9,074 nucleotides of DNA from positions 1 through 9,074 of the forward strand of contig RKSI01000207.1 in assembly GCA_007570905.1 (NCBI GenBank). Direction: 5' to 3'. This DNA is from Gammaproteobacteria bacterium. GTDB taxonomy: Bacteria > Pseudomonadota > Gammaproteobacteria > Poriferisulfidales > Oxydemutatoraceae. Positions within the stretch are counted from its first letter, which is position 1. Each line of letters begins with the position of its first letter. Made by a program: the position numbers and the translations under genes. Below the pieces are notes generated by a model. It did no database searches and was not told the DNA's origin. It saw nothing but the letters and a program-made list of their open reading frames with translations. Below, piece after piece: positions 1 through 6,594 of the stretch.

Positions 1-1
1 A

Positions 2-331
2 AGAGGCGGCGACATCAGCCACCTGTTCTATCGCCTCGGCGACAACCCCGGCAACATCTGGCCCGCCAGCGCAACCATCGTGGAAAACGCCACCTCAACA
101 GAAATCATCATCCACTCGCTGGACTACGACAATGACCTCGGCCCGTCCCACTGGATACGCCTGTCCCCGTCCATCTCCCCCGAAGCCGCCGCAAGACTCG
201 GCGAACCCCGCTGGGCCACCCTGCGAACCAGAGACGACGACGGCGACTCCGACACCTACATCAGACTGCGCGTCTTCCTTGAAGGCGCGATACCCTCAAC
301 CCCCGTTGACACCATCCAGACCGACCCGTAG
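2..331 (+). CDS. 3' end of an unrecognised protein gene (partial, start lies upstream)
   Basis: The frame is open from base 2 to a TAG at 329-331, giving 109 C-terminal residues; a GTG at 80 is an internal Val codon, not a needed start. I do not recognise the family. The protein is hydrophilic, with alternating short hydrophobic stretches suggesting beta structure, an acidic patch (DDDGDSD) near the end and no membrane helix or cysteine. Four of its nine arginines use AGA, a codon almost absent from argH and lysA, so it may have a different history from the housekeeping genes. It converges on algR, and a hairpin terminator follows 24 bp after the stop. Translation of the frame is secure, but function is unknown. 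Confidence 0.6.
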   Translation, partial: RGGDISHLFYRLGDNPGNIWPASATIVENATSTEIIIHSLDYDNDLGPSHWIRLSPSISPEAAARLGEPRWATLRTRDDDGDSDTYIRLRVFLEGAIPSTPVDTIQTDP

Positions 332-355
332 CCCCGCCCCGCCCGAACAAAAGAC

Positions 356-375
356 AGGCCGCCCGGAGGCGGCCT
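356..375. terminator. Bidirectional hairpin terminator between convergent genes
   Basis: A perfect 8-bp stem, AGGCCGCC with GGCGGCCT, closes a CGGA loop. TTT follows on the plus strand. It lies between the stop of the upstream plus-strand gene and the stop of algR (398), so it could end both transcripts. The T tract is short, as is common in GC-rich genomes. Confidence 0.65.
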
Positions 376-397
376 TTCCCTCGCAGCGCACGCGGCT

Positions 398-1177
398 TCA
401 TCCGCCGCGGCGGATGACAGTCTCGTTTCTTGCGCTCAGATACACCTCAAACTGCTTCATAAACTCGCGCAGTCCCGGCACATGGCGCCTGCTGACCGGA
501 AATTTCTTGCGAAAGCCCTTCAGCGCCACCGACACGCGGCCCTTCGGGTCTTTCTCGAAAGACTCGATGAACTCCTTGTTGACCAGCGCGTTGCGGTGAA
601 TGCGAATGATGCGGTTGCCGAACTCCTGCTCGAGGTTTTTCAGCGGGTCGTCAATCAGGTTGCGCCCGCCGGTGTGATAGACCACCGTGTATTTGTGGTC
701 GGACTTGAACATGATGATGTTCTTGATGGCGATCAACTCCAGCGCGTTGCCGACGCGGCAATACAGATGGCTGCGCGTCCTGCCGTAGGGCGACGGCTCG
801 CGCACCTCCAGCGGCGCGTGCTGGCATTGCAGCAGTTCCAGTTTGCTCTGCAACTGCTCGCGCATCACCGGCTTCAGCAGGTAGCCCGCGGCGTCCAGGC
901 CGAACGCGGCGAAGGCGTGCTGCACATATGCGGTCGTGAAGATCACCTGCGGCGGGCGGTCAACGCCGCGGATGTGGTAGGCGGCCTCGAGGCCGTCCAT
1001 GCCGGGCATATGGATGTCCATCAGCACCACATCCACATCCAGTTCGTCCACCTTGCGCACGGCGTCCAGGCCGTTGCCCGCGTGCCCGGCCACATAACAG
1101 CCCGGCACATCGCCGACCATCTTGCTGAGCCGTTCGCAGGCGTATTTCTCGTCATCCACTATCAATATGCGTATCAT
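398..1177 (-). CDS. algR: LytTR-family response regulator, AlgR-like
   Basis: A 259-aa two-component response regulator. Residues 1-120 form a receiver domain: acidic pocket D8/D9, phosphoacceptor D54 in VVLMDIHMPGMDG, T81/T82 and K102 in the YLLKP motif. Residues about 137-240 form a LytTR DNA-binding domain with the typical ending IHRNALVN followed by FPVSRRH. In Pseudomonas AlgR controls alginate, type IV pili and virulence genes; the targets here cannot be read from the sequence. The ATG at 1177 is preceded by GGAG at suitable distance and lies inside the end of the kinase gene (26-bp overlap), so translation is probably coupled. Synteny with argH and algZ matches Pseudomonas, but hemC, which follows algR there, is not the next gene here. 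Family is very sure; orthology with AlgR is likely. Confidence 0.92.
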   Translation of the reverse strand: MIRILIVDDEKYACERLSKMVGDVPGCYVAGHAGNGLDAVRKVDELDVDVVLMDIHMPGMDGLEAAYHIRGVDRPPQVIFTTAYVQHAFAAFGLDAAGYLLKPVMREQLQSKLELLQCQHAPLEVREPSPYGRTRSHLYCRVGNALELIAIKNIIMFKSDHKYTVVYHTGGRNLIDDPLKNLEQEFGNRIIRIHRNALVNKEFIESFEKDPKGRVSVALKGFRKKFPVSRRHVPGLREFMKQFEVYLSARNETVIRRGG

Positions 1178-2045
1178 TTTCTTTCTCCAGGGGAATGTTG
1201 ATTTTTACGCGGTATTCCTGCGTTCGCCGCTCGTCGTTGAAAACAAAGTCGCCGCCGTAAGCCTGCGTCAGGCGCAGGCGGATGTTGTTGCGCGCGACGC
1301 GGTTGCCGCGCCGGTCGCCGCGCATGCCGCCGTTGACGGGATTGCGAATGTCAAACACCAGGCGGCGGTCGTCGCCGGTCACGGCGATACGCACGGTGCC
1401 GCCGCCGGCGCGGGTCTCGACGCCGTGGTAAATCGCATTCTCAATCAACGGCTGCAGCAGAATGGACGGAACCCGTATGCGCGCGGTGTCGCCGCAGTCA
1501 AGGCGCCATTCCACCCGCAGCCGGTCCCCCAGCCGCAGGCGCTCCATCTCCACATAGCATTGCGCCATCCGTATTTCCTCGGCCAGCGAGGTTTGTGTTT
1601 CCTGGAACAGCATCATCCTGAAAATTTCAGACAGATTGCCCAGATTAGCCTCGGCAAGTTCGGGGTGCGGCTTGACAAGACCGATGGTCGTATTCAGGGT
1701 ATTGAACAGAAAATGGTAGCGAATACGGTGCAGTAGGGCCTCGCCGCCGGCGTCGTCGCGGCGCGCTTCGGGGGTGGGGGCGGGGCTGCCCGCGCCTGCG
1801 CCTGCGCGGCACAGCAGATAGAGGCCGCCGGCGGCGGCGGCGCAGGCGGCCAGTTGCACCAGCAGCACAAGGTCGAGCCGGCACGCGGCGCCGGTACGCG
1901 GCGGCGCCGCGGCGTAAATCGCAAGCAGGGCAGCGGCGGCGGCGAATGCAAGTCCGCAAAGCAGATACAGGCTTCTTTTCAGAGTGGCCCGGCTTGGGGG
2001 CGCTGGCCGCGCGCTGTCCTCATCCCGCAGGGATGGGGGCCGCAT
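1152..2045 (-). CDS. algZ: LytS/AlgZ-type sensor histidine kinase
   Basis: A 297-aa inner-membrane kinase that should phosphorylate the adjacent AlgR-like regulator. Two hydrophobic helices (about 25-46 and 58-79) are followed by a short Pro/Ala linker and the His_kinase domain: phosphoacceptor H111 in HFLFNTLN and the ATP-binding N box PLIENAIYHG (199-208, N203). The G-box position reads GNRVARNNIRLRL (247-259), where a standard LytS kinase has GxGIGLxN, so two glycines are replaced by R249 and A251; degenerate ATP-lid motifs are a known trait of the AlgZ/FimS group. It is shorter than P. aeruginosa AlgZ, which has more membrane segments. The start ATG at 2045 has only a weak GGAAA upstream. 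The gene is divergent from argH, as in Pseudomonas. Confidence 0.88.
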   Translation of the reverse strand: MRPPSLRDEDSARPAPPSRATLKRSLYLLCGLAFAAAAALLAIYAAAPPRTGAACRLDLVLLVQLAACAAAAGGLYLLCRAGAGAGSPAPTPEARRDDAGGEALLHRIRYHFLFNTLNTTIGLVKPHPELAEANLGNLSEIFRMMLFQETQTSLAEEIRMAQCYVEMERLRLGDRLRVEWRLDCGDTARIRVPSILLQPLIENAIYHGVETRAGGGTVRIAVTGDDRRLVFDIRNPVNGGMRGDRRGNRVARNNIRLRLTQAYGGDFVFNDERRTQEYRVKINIPLEKENDTHIDSG

Positions 2046-2064
2046 TTTCCGTTTTCTCTGTTGT

Positions 2065-2073
2065 TGGTATTAT
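2065..2073 (+). promoter_or_regulatory. Extended -10 promoter, probably for argH
   Basis: TGGTATTAT gives a TGn extension and a five-of-six -10 hexamer (TATTAT, 2068-2073). A weak -35, TTTTCC, lies 17 bp upstream at 2045-2050. Transcription would start near 2080, leaving about 68 nt of leader before argH at 2148. Confidence 0.5.
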
Positions 2074-2085
2074 GGTGCCCGGGAG

Positions 2086-2103
2086 GGCGCGCATATGTGC
2101 GCC
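2086..2103. promoter_or_regulatory. 18-bp imperfect palindrome between algZ and argH
   Basis: GGCGCGCATATGTGCGCC matches its reverse complement except for one pair. It sits in the 102-bp divergent gap, just downstream of the predicted argH start point and upstream of algZ. It could be an operator (for AlgR, ArgR or another dimeric regulator) or chance. No ArgR-box pattern is recognisable. Confidence 0.35.
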
Positions 2104-2147
2104 TGAAGCCGGGCCATCATAGACGAAACCGGCGGAACACGCCACAG

Positions 2148-3554
2148 ATGAACAGGAAACAACCAAAATCCGGCGCCTTGCGGGGCCGCTTTGACGGCGC
2201 CGCCGACCGCCGCGTCGAGCGTTTTACCGCGTCGGTGCACTGCGACCGGCGGCTTTACGCCGAGGACATTGAAGGCTCCATCGCGCACGCCGCGGTGCTC
2301 GAGCGCGCCGGCGTGCTCAGCGCCGACGAGGCGCGGGCCGTCACGCGCGGCTTGCAGGCGATACGCGCCGAGATTGAGGAAGGCCGCTTTGAATGGAAAG
2401 AGGCGCTTGAAGATGTGCATATCAACATCGAGGCGCGCCTGATTGAAAGCGTCGGCGAGGCCGGCAAGAAACTGCACACCGGGCGTTCGCGCAACGACCA
2501 GGTGGCGACCGACCTGCGGCTGTACCTGAGGCGCCAGACGGGCGTGATGCGCGCCGGGATACGCAGGCTGCAGGCCGGCATCGTCGCCGTCGCCGAACGC
2601 GAGGCCGCCAGCGTTATGCCGGCGTTCACGCATTTGCAGGTGGCGCAGCCGGTCACTTTCGGCCACCACCTGATGGCGTGGTTTGAGATGCTTAAGCGCG
2701 ACGACGCGCGCTTCGGCGAGGTGCGCGCGCGCATCAATGTGCTGCCGCTCGGCAGCGCCGCCTGCGCCGGCGCCAACTATCCGCTGGACCGGCGCCACGC
2801 CGCCGCGCTGCTGGGCTTTGACACGGTGTCCGGCAACTCGCTTGACGCGGTGTCCGACCGCGACTTCGCCATTGAGTTCTGCGCCGCGTGCGCGCTGCTG
2901 ATGACGCACCTGTCGCGGTTTTGCGAGGAACTGGTGCTGTGGTCGTCGCAGCAGTTTGACTTCATAGAACTGGCCGACCGCTTCTGCACCGGCTCGTCCA
3001 TCATGCCGCAGAAGAAAAACCCGGATGTGGCCGAACTGGTGCGCGGCAAGAGCGCGCGCGTGGTCGGCGCGCTGACGGCGATGCTGGCGCTGATGAAGGC
3101 GCAGCCGCTCGCCTACAACCGCGACAACCAGGAAGACAAGGAAATCCTGTTCGGCGCGCTCGACACCACGCTTGACTGCGTCGCAATCATGGCCGACATG
3201 ATGCCGGCCATCAAGGTTCACCGCGAGCGCATGCGCGAGGCCGCGCAGAGCGGCTTCTCGACCGCCACCGACCTGGCCGACCATCTGGTGTCGCTGCAGG
3301 TGCCGTTCCGCGACGCCCACCGCGCCGTCGCCGCGGCGGTGAAACTGGCCGCCGACAGCGGGCGCACGCTCGACCGGTTGACGCCGGAGGAATTCTCCAG
3401 ACTGTGCCCGCAGGCCGGCGAAATAGCGCCGGTGCTGCGCCCCGAAGAGTCGTTGCGGATGAAACAGACCGAAGGCGGCGCGGCGCCGGAGTCGGTTGAC
3501 AAGCAAATCGCCGCCGCGCGCGAATACCTGGCCGGCGCGCCGCCGCCGCCGTAG
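2148..3554 (+). CDS. argH: Argininosuccinate lyase
   Basis: A 468-aa cytoplasmic enzyme of the fumarase/aspartase superfamily; it splits argininosuccinate into arginine and fumarate, the last step of arginine biosynthesis. Visible family motifs are HTGRSRNDQ (110-118), AFTHLQVAQP with H162, the catalytic-base region LPLGSAACAG, and the signature loop GSSIMPQKKNPD beginning at G282 with the reactive serine S283/S284. Length fits the family (about 457-470). I chose the ATG at 2148 because the protein N terminus from there (RGRFDGAADRRVERFTASV) starts as other ArgH proteins do; the frame stays open far upstream, but that part lies antisense to algZ and is not ArgH-like. It converges with the esterase gene, with only 18 bp between the stops and no clear terminator. 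Confidence 0.97.
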   Translation: MNRKQPKSGALRGRFDGAADRRVERFTASVHCDRRLYAEDIEGSIAHAAVLERAGVLSADEARAVTRGLQAIRAEIEEGRFEWKEALEDVHINIEARLIESVGEAGKKLHTGRSRNDQVATDLRLYLRRQTGVMRAGIRRLQAGIVAVAEREAASVMPAFTHLQVAQPVTFGHHLMAWFEMLKRDDARFGEVRARINVLPLGSAACAGANYPLDRRHAAALLGFDTVSGNSLDAVSDRDFAIEFCAACALLMTHLSRFCEELVLWSSQQFDFIELADRFCTGSSIMPQKKNPDVAELVRGKSARVVGALTAMLALMKAQPLAYNRDNQEDKEILFGALDTTLDCVAIMADMMPAIKVHRERMREAAQSGFSTATDLADHLVSLQVPFRDAHRAVAAAVKLAADSGRTLDRLTPEEFSRLCPQAGEIAPVLRPEESLRMKQTEGGAAPESVDKQIAAAREYLAGAPPPP

Positions 3555-3572
3555 CCGCGAGCGCAGCCGGCG

Positions 3573-4244
3573 TCAGTCGGCGGCGAAGAGGCCGTCAAGC
3601 CACTGCGACAGCACGGCCAGCACCTTGGCGTCCACCGAATGGCCGAGGCGCGCGTGTTCGTGCCATTCAACATGAAAACCGGCCTCTTCCATGCGGTGGC
3701 GCGACAGCCGCGCGTAATGCACCGGCAGCGTCATATCAAGCCTGCCGTGCACCAGCAGCACCGGCGTGCGCGGCGACTGCGGCAGTTGCTCGCCGCGCGG
3801 CAGCCACCCCGACAGCACAAACACGCCGCGCAGCGTTTGCGGGTTGCGGCACAGGTAATGCAGCGCCGTGGCGCCGCCCTGCGAGAAACCGCCGATGACG
3901 ACGCGCTCCGGCGGCACCCCGCGCTGTTCCAGCGTCTTCATCAATGTGTCCAGCATGGCGCGCGTCTCGTCCAGCCCCTGCCAGTCTTCCTCGCCGTTGT
4001 CGCCGTAGGTGTGGATGTCAAACCACGCCGGCACCGTCAACCCGCCGGCGATGGTGATGCGGCGCAGCGGCGCGCGCGGCATCACAAAGGTCAGCCGGTC
4101 GCGGCATTCGGGCGACACGCTCTCGGCGAGCGGCACCAGGTCTTCGTGGTTGGCGCCGAGGCCGTGCAGCAGGATAACCGCGCCGCGCGCGCCATTGGCG
4201 TCGCGGGCGTCAAGCCACAGCGGCTGCGGGTCGGCGCCGGACAA
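3573..4244 (-). CDS. Alpha/beta-hydrolase carboxylesterase (phospholipase/carboxylesterase family)
   Basis: A 223-aa cytoplasmic serine hydrolase resembling Pseudomonas carboxylesterase II and acyl-protein-thioesterase-like enzymes; the natural substrate is unknown. The catalytic triad is readable: nucleophile S121 in GGFSQGG, D170 in VHGRLDMTLP and H202 in LGHSVD; LLHGLGAN (25-32) supplies the oxyanion-hole region. No signal peptide. The start is TTG at 4244, supported by AAGGA eight bases upstream and by the lack of an in-frame ATG near the family N terminus. It lies 31 bp downstream of soxZ on the same strand and is probably co-transcribed with soxYZ, though no metabolic link to sulfur oxidation is known to me. 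Confidence 0.93.
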   Translation of the reverse strand: MSGADPQPLWLDARDANGARGAVILLHGLGANHEDLVPLAESVSPECRDRLTFVMPRAPLRRITIAGGLTVPAWFDIHTYGDNGEEDWQGLDETRAMLDTLMKTLEQRGVPPERVVIGGFSQGGATALHYLCRNPQTLRGVFVLSGWLPRGEQLPQSPRTPVLLVHGRLDMTLPVHYARLSRHRMEEAGFHVEWHEHARLGHSVDAKVLAVLSQWLDGLFAAD

Positions 4245-4275
4245 CGGTCGCGTCCTTCGGAACGATATGCGGGGG

Positions 4276-4593
4276 TTACTGGATGGTTTCCTCGAGGCTG
4301 TCCGACTGCCCGAGGTTGTCCACCCAGCTTAACTTGATCTTGCCGCCCTTCTCGCCGCCGTCAAAGCGGAAGGCAATGTACGGGTTTTTAGACACGCCCG
4401 TTCCCCAGTACGCCTCGAACACCTTCTCGCCCTTGTACTCGCCGACGACTTTCTGGATGAAATGCGCCGGAACGGTGTCGCCGCTGTCGCGGTCCTGACG
4501 GCGCCCGGTTTCCATCGGGTGCGTAATCAGCGCCTTGACGACAACGACGCCGTCGTCGCCGCGGCGCGCGCGCATCTTGATGGTTTTGGCCAC
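4276..4593 (-). CDS. soxZ: SoxZ, sulfur-compound carrier subunit
   Basis: A 105-aa periplasmic partner of SoxY. The SoxYZ complex carries sulfur intermediates during thiosulfate oxidation while SoxAX, SoxB and sometimes SoxCD act on them. The sequence shows the usual SoxZ features: short length, no signal peptide of its own (it is exported with SoxY), an N-terminal ALITHPMETGRR-type strand, the IPAHFIQ-like segment VPAHFIQKV and an immunoglobulin-like C-terminal half ending in KLSWVDN. The start is GTG at 4593 with GAGG upstream that overlaps the end of soxY; the intergenic gap is only 10 bp. Stop codon is TAA. No soxXA, soxB or soxCD is present in this window. Confidence 0.93.
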   Translation of the reverse strand: MAKTIKMRARRGDDGVVVVKALITHPMETGRRQDRDSGDTVPAHFIQKVVGEYKGEKVFEAYWGTGVSKNPYIAFRFDGGEKGGKIKLSWVDNLGQSDSLEETIQ

Positions 4594-4603
4594 CGGCGCG
4601 GCC

Positions 4604-5044
4604 TCAGGAGCAGCCGCCGGCGGTTACGCGCACCGTGCGGCGGCCGCTGTAATAGCGCCCGCCGGCCTTGACCAGCGCGATGACATCGGAGGTCTCGCGC
4701 ACCTTCAGGTTGGTTGCGATGTAAGCGTGGCTCTGGCCGTGCAGCATGAACTGCGAGGTCAGAGGCACCGGGTTTTTCTCGACCAGCAGCGTGATGGATT
4801 CCACATTTTCAAGCGCGGTCTCGACCTCGACGCGCACCGCGCCGCCGTCCTCGGCGATGCCCGGCGCCTTCAGCGTGACGGCGCCCTGCTCCACATTGCC
4901 GCCGGTGATGAGGTCAAGCGCCTGTTGCAGAGCGGTCGTCTCAAACGCCTGTTTCGGCCAGTTGGCCGACAGCGCGGCGGGCGCCAGCGACGCCGCCAGC
5001 GCGGCGACGCTGCGGTGCAGGAAATGTCTGCGGTTTTTGTTCAT
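4604..5044 (-). CDS. soxY: SoxY, thiosulfate-carrier subunit with C-terminal cysteine
   Basis: A 146-aa Tat-exported periplasmic protein. The signal peptide has the twin arginine R5-R6 in NRRHFLH, a hydrophobic Ala/Leu stretch and probable cleavage near residue 27. The carrier cysteine is C145. The chain ends TAGGCS, whereas the family hallmark is GGCGG, so the flexible tip after the cysteine is one residue instead of two glycines. I chose ATG 5044: longer in-frame starts exist at 5077 and 5116, but the -10 box of the gene (5079-5084) lies in that extension and the Tat motif fits position 5044. Soluble SoxYZ binds thiosulfate as a cysteine adduct. It is the first gene of a soxY-soxZ-esterase operon. 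Confidence 0.93.
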   Translation of the reverse strand: MNKNRRHFLHRSVAALAASLAPAALSANWPKQAFETTALQQALDLITGGNVEQGAVTLKAPGIAEDGGAVRVEVETALENVESITLLVEKNPVPLTSQFMLHGQSHAYIATNLKVRETSDVIALVKAGGRYYSGRRTVRVTAGGCS

Positions 5045-5065
5045 TTTTTGGCCCGGTGTTACACT
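5037..5065 (+). promoter_or_regulatory. Promoter of lptM-lysA
   Basis: A -35 TTGTTC (5037-5042), a 17-bp spacer and an extended -10 TGTTACACT (TACACT at 5060-5065) lead to a start near 5072, only a few bases before the lptM ATG at 5076. The -35 overlaps the start codon of soxY on the other strand. Confidence 0.5.
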
Positions 5066-5075
5066 GGAAAGAGGC

Positions 5076-5261
5076 ATGATTATACCACGACAACGAGTGC
5101 CGCGAGCGCCGCGCACGCGGCTGCGGCGGCGACTGCGGCGGCGCGCGGCGCGGCTGCCCGGCGCGCTGGCCGCGCTGCTGGTCGTCGCGGCGCTGTCGTC
5201 GTGCGGACAAACCGGCGACCTCTACCTGCCGGACGAAAACAAACCTTCGCGCGAGCAATGA
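5076..5261 (+). CDS. lptM: LptM (YifL)-type small lipoprotein
   Basis: A 61-aa lipoprotein precursor. The lipobox LSSC places the lipidated cysteine at C43, followed by GQTGDLYLPDE, the short conserved stretch of the LptM/YifL family (E. coli CGLKGPLYFP). In E. coli LptM helps the LPS translocon LptDE to mature in the outer membrane. The n-region before the hydrophobic core is unusual: 12 of the first 26 residues are arginine, partly from an imperfect CTGCGGCGG repeat. The ATG at 5076 is preceded closely by GGAAAGAGG; a GTG at 5097 would shorten the protein by seven residues. The stop overlaps the lysA start (ATGA), so the two are translationally coupled, matching the lptM-lysA order of Pseudomonas. 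Confidence 0.82.
   Translation: MIIPRQRVPRAPRTRLRRRLRRRAARLPGALAALLVVAALSSCGQTGDLYLPDENKPSREQ
5079..5087 (-). promoter_or_regulatory. Extended -10 promoter of soxY
   Basis: On the minus strand TGGTATAAT gives a perfect -10 (TATAAT, 5084 down to 5079) with the TGn extension. No good -35 is visible 17 bp upstream, which is typical of extended -10 promoters. Transcription should begin near 5072, giving about 28 nt before the soxY ATG. The element lies within the first codons of lptM on the other strand. Confidence 0.65.
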
Positions 5262-6523
5262 ACGCGGAGTTCAACGCCTGCCCCCGGCTGCGGCGCGAGG
5301 GCGGGCGCCTGCGTCTTGACGGCGCCGCCCTCGACGACATCGCGCATCAGTTCGGCACGCCGGTTTATGTGTATTCGCGCGCCGGCATTGAGGACAACTG
5401 GCGGCGCATTGACGCGGCGTTCGGCGCGCGCGACCGCCTGGTTTGCTACGCCGTCAAGGCATGTTCCAACATCGCCGTGCTGGATGTGCTGGCGCGCCTC
5501 GGCAGCGGCTTCGACATCGTCTCCGGCGGCGAACTCGAGCGCGTGCTGAAGGCCGGCGGCGACCCGGCCAAAGTGGTGTTTTCCGGCGTCGGCAAGCAGA
5601 TGTGGGAGATTGAGCGGGCGCTGCGCGCGGGCATCGGCTGTTTCAATGTCGAGTCCGCCGCCGAACTCGCGCAAATTGAACAGGCCGCGGGCGACCTCAA
5701 CCGCGCCGCGCCGGTCGCGGTGCGCGTCAACCCGGATGTGGACGCCAACACCCACCCGTACATCGCCACCGGCCTGCGCGACGGCAAGTTCGGCGTCGGC
5801 ATCGACGAGGCCGAAGCGCTCTACGACGAGATACAGCGCAGCCCGCTGCTTGAGGCGCGCGGCGTGGACTGCCACATCGGTTCGCAAGTGACCGACATCG
5901 CGCCCTACCGCGAGGCGCTGCAATCCACCGTCGCGCTCGCCGACCGTCTGGCGCGGCGCGGCGTCGGCATCGAGCACCTGGACATCGGCGGCGGTTTCGG
6001 CATCGCCTACGCCGACGCCGGGCCGCCGCCGGTCGAGGACTACATCGCCGCCGTCGTCGACGCCGTCGGCGCGCGCCCGTACCGCATCATCACCGAGCCG
6101 GGGCGCGCGGTGGCCGGCAGCGCGGGCCTGCTGCTGACTTCGGTGCTGCACCGCAAGCGCAACGGCGGCGCCGACTTCGCGGTGGTGGACGCGGCGATGA
6201 ACGATTTGTTGAGACCGGCGCTGTACCAGGCGCGCCACGACATCGTCGCGGTGCGGCGGCGCGGCGGCGAGACGCGGGCGTTCAATGTGGTCGGCCCGGT
6301 GTGCGAGAGCGGCGACACATTGGGGCGGGCGCACCTGGCCGACGCGCGCCGCGGCGATTTGCTGGCGATTCTGTCGGCGGGCGCCTACGGCTTTTCAATG
6401 GCGGGCAACTACAACTCCAGAACACGCCCCGCCGAGGTCATCGTGGACGGCGGCGAAGCGCACCTGGTGCGCCTGCGCGAAAGCATCCAGGATTTGATTG
6501 AGGGCGAATGCCTGCTGCCTTGA
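5258..6523 (+). CDS. lysA: Diaminopimelate decarboxylase
   Basis: A 421-aa cytoplasmic PLP enzyme that converts meso-diaminopimelate to lysine and CO2, the last step of lysine synthesis. It is a fold-type III (alanine-racemase-like) decarboxylase: PLP lysine K67 in YAVKACSN, H206 in CHIGSQ, the glycine loop GGGFG (244-248) and EPGR (280-283) that bind the cofactor phosphate, the active-site C349 in GPVCESGD contributed across the dimer, and the terminal AGAYGFSMAGNYNSR motif. Length matches the family (about 415-420). The ATG at 5258 overlaps the lptM stop by four bases and gives the expected N terminus (RRE-G-LRLDGAALDDIAHQFGTPVYVY region). The gene that follows is a methyltransferase rather than dapF. 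Confidence 0.97.
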   Translation: MNAEFNACPRLRREGGRLRLDGAALDDIAHQFGTPVYVYSRAGIEDNWRRIDAAFGARDRLVCYAVKACSNIAVLDVLARLGSGFDIVSGGELERVLKAGGDPAKVVFSGVGKQMWEIERALRAGIGCFNVESAAELAQIEQAAGDLNRAAPVAVRVNPDVDANTHPYIATGLRDGKFGVGIDEAEALYDEIQRSPLLEARGVDCHIGSQVTDIAPYREALQSTVALADRLARRGVGIEHLDIGGGFGIAYADAGPPPVEDYIAAVVDAVGARPYRIITEPGRAVAGSAGLLLTSVLHRKRNGGADFAVVDAAMNDLLRPALYQARHDIVAVRRRGGETRAFNVVGPVCESGDTLGRAHLADARRGDLLAILSAGAYGFSMAGNYNSRTRPAEVIVDGGEAHLVRLRESIQDLIEGECLLP

Positions 6524-6528
6524 CATGC

Positions 6529-6582
6529 ATGGACAGAACCGCCGAACCGGAACACCGGCGTTGCGCCGGCACATATGCCTGA
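6529..6582 (+). other. 17-codon upstream reading frame in the first repeat copy
   Basis: The first ATGGACAGAA copy opens a 17-codon frame ending at TGA 6580-6582, just before the methyltransferase start. The first residues (MDRTAEPE) mirror the methyltransferase N terminus (MDRITEPE). It may be a dead remnant of the duplication or act as a leader peptide. There is no independent evidence of translation. Confidence 0.25.
6555..6569. other. GC hairpin between lysA and the methyltransferase gene
   Basis: CCGGCG and CGCCGG form a 6-bp stem round a TTG loop. No T tract follows, so it is a weak terminator candidate at best. It lies in the non-duplicated part of the 66-bp unit. Confidence 0.4.
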
Positions 6583-6588
6583 TACCCT
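6580..6588 (+). promoter_or_regulatory. Possible extended -10 before the methyltransferase gene
   Basis: TGATACCCT has the TGn extension but a poor hexamer (TACCCT, 6583-6588). It lies six bases before the ATG, so a transcript from it would be leaderless. Support comes mainly from the similar layout at 7729-7745 and 8439-8455. Confidence 0.3.
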
Positions 6589-6594
6589 GACACG

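Noticed and set aside
1854..2147. Upstream extension of the argH frame
   Set aside because: The added residues lie antisense to algZ and do not resemble ArgH; ATG 2148 gives the family N terminus.
2070..3506. 478-codon open frame antisense to argH
   Set aside because: It mirrors argH codons in a GC-rich gene, is Arg/His/Gln/Ala-rich without any domain, and argH on the other strand has all its catalytic motifs.
5045..5116. 24-residue N-terminal extension of SoxY
   Set aside because: It contains the soxY -10 box and would bury the Tat signal inside the protein.
4535..5257. Upstream extension of the lysA frame
   Set aside because: It lies antisense to soxY and across lptM; ATG 5258 overlapping the lptM stop is the natural start.
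5222..6334. 370-codon open frame antisense to lysA
   Set aside because: A compositional shadow of lysA, which is clearly real.
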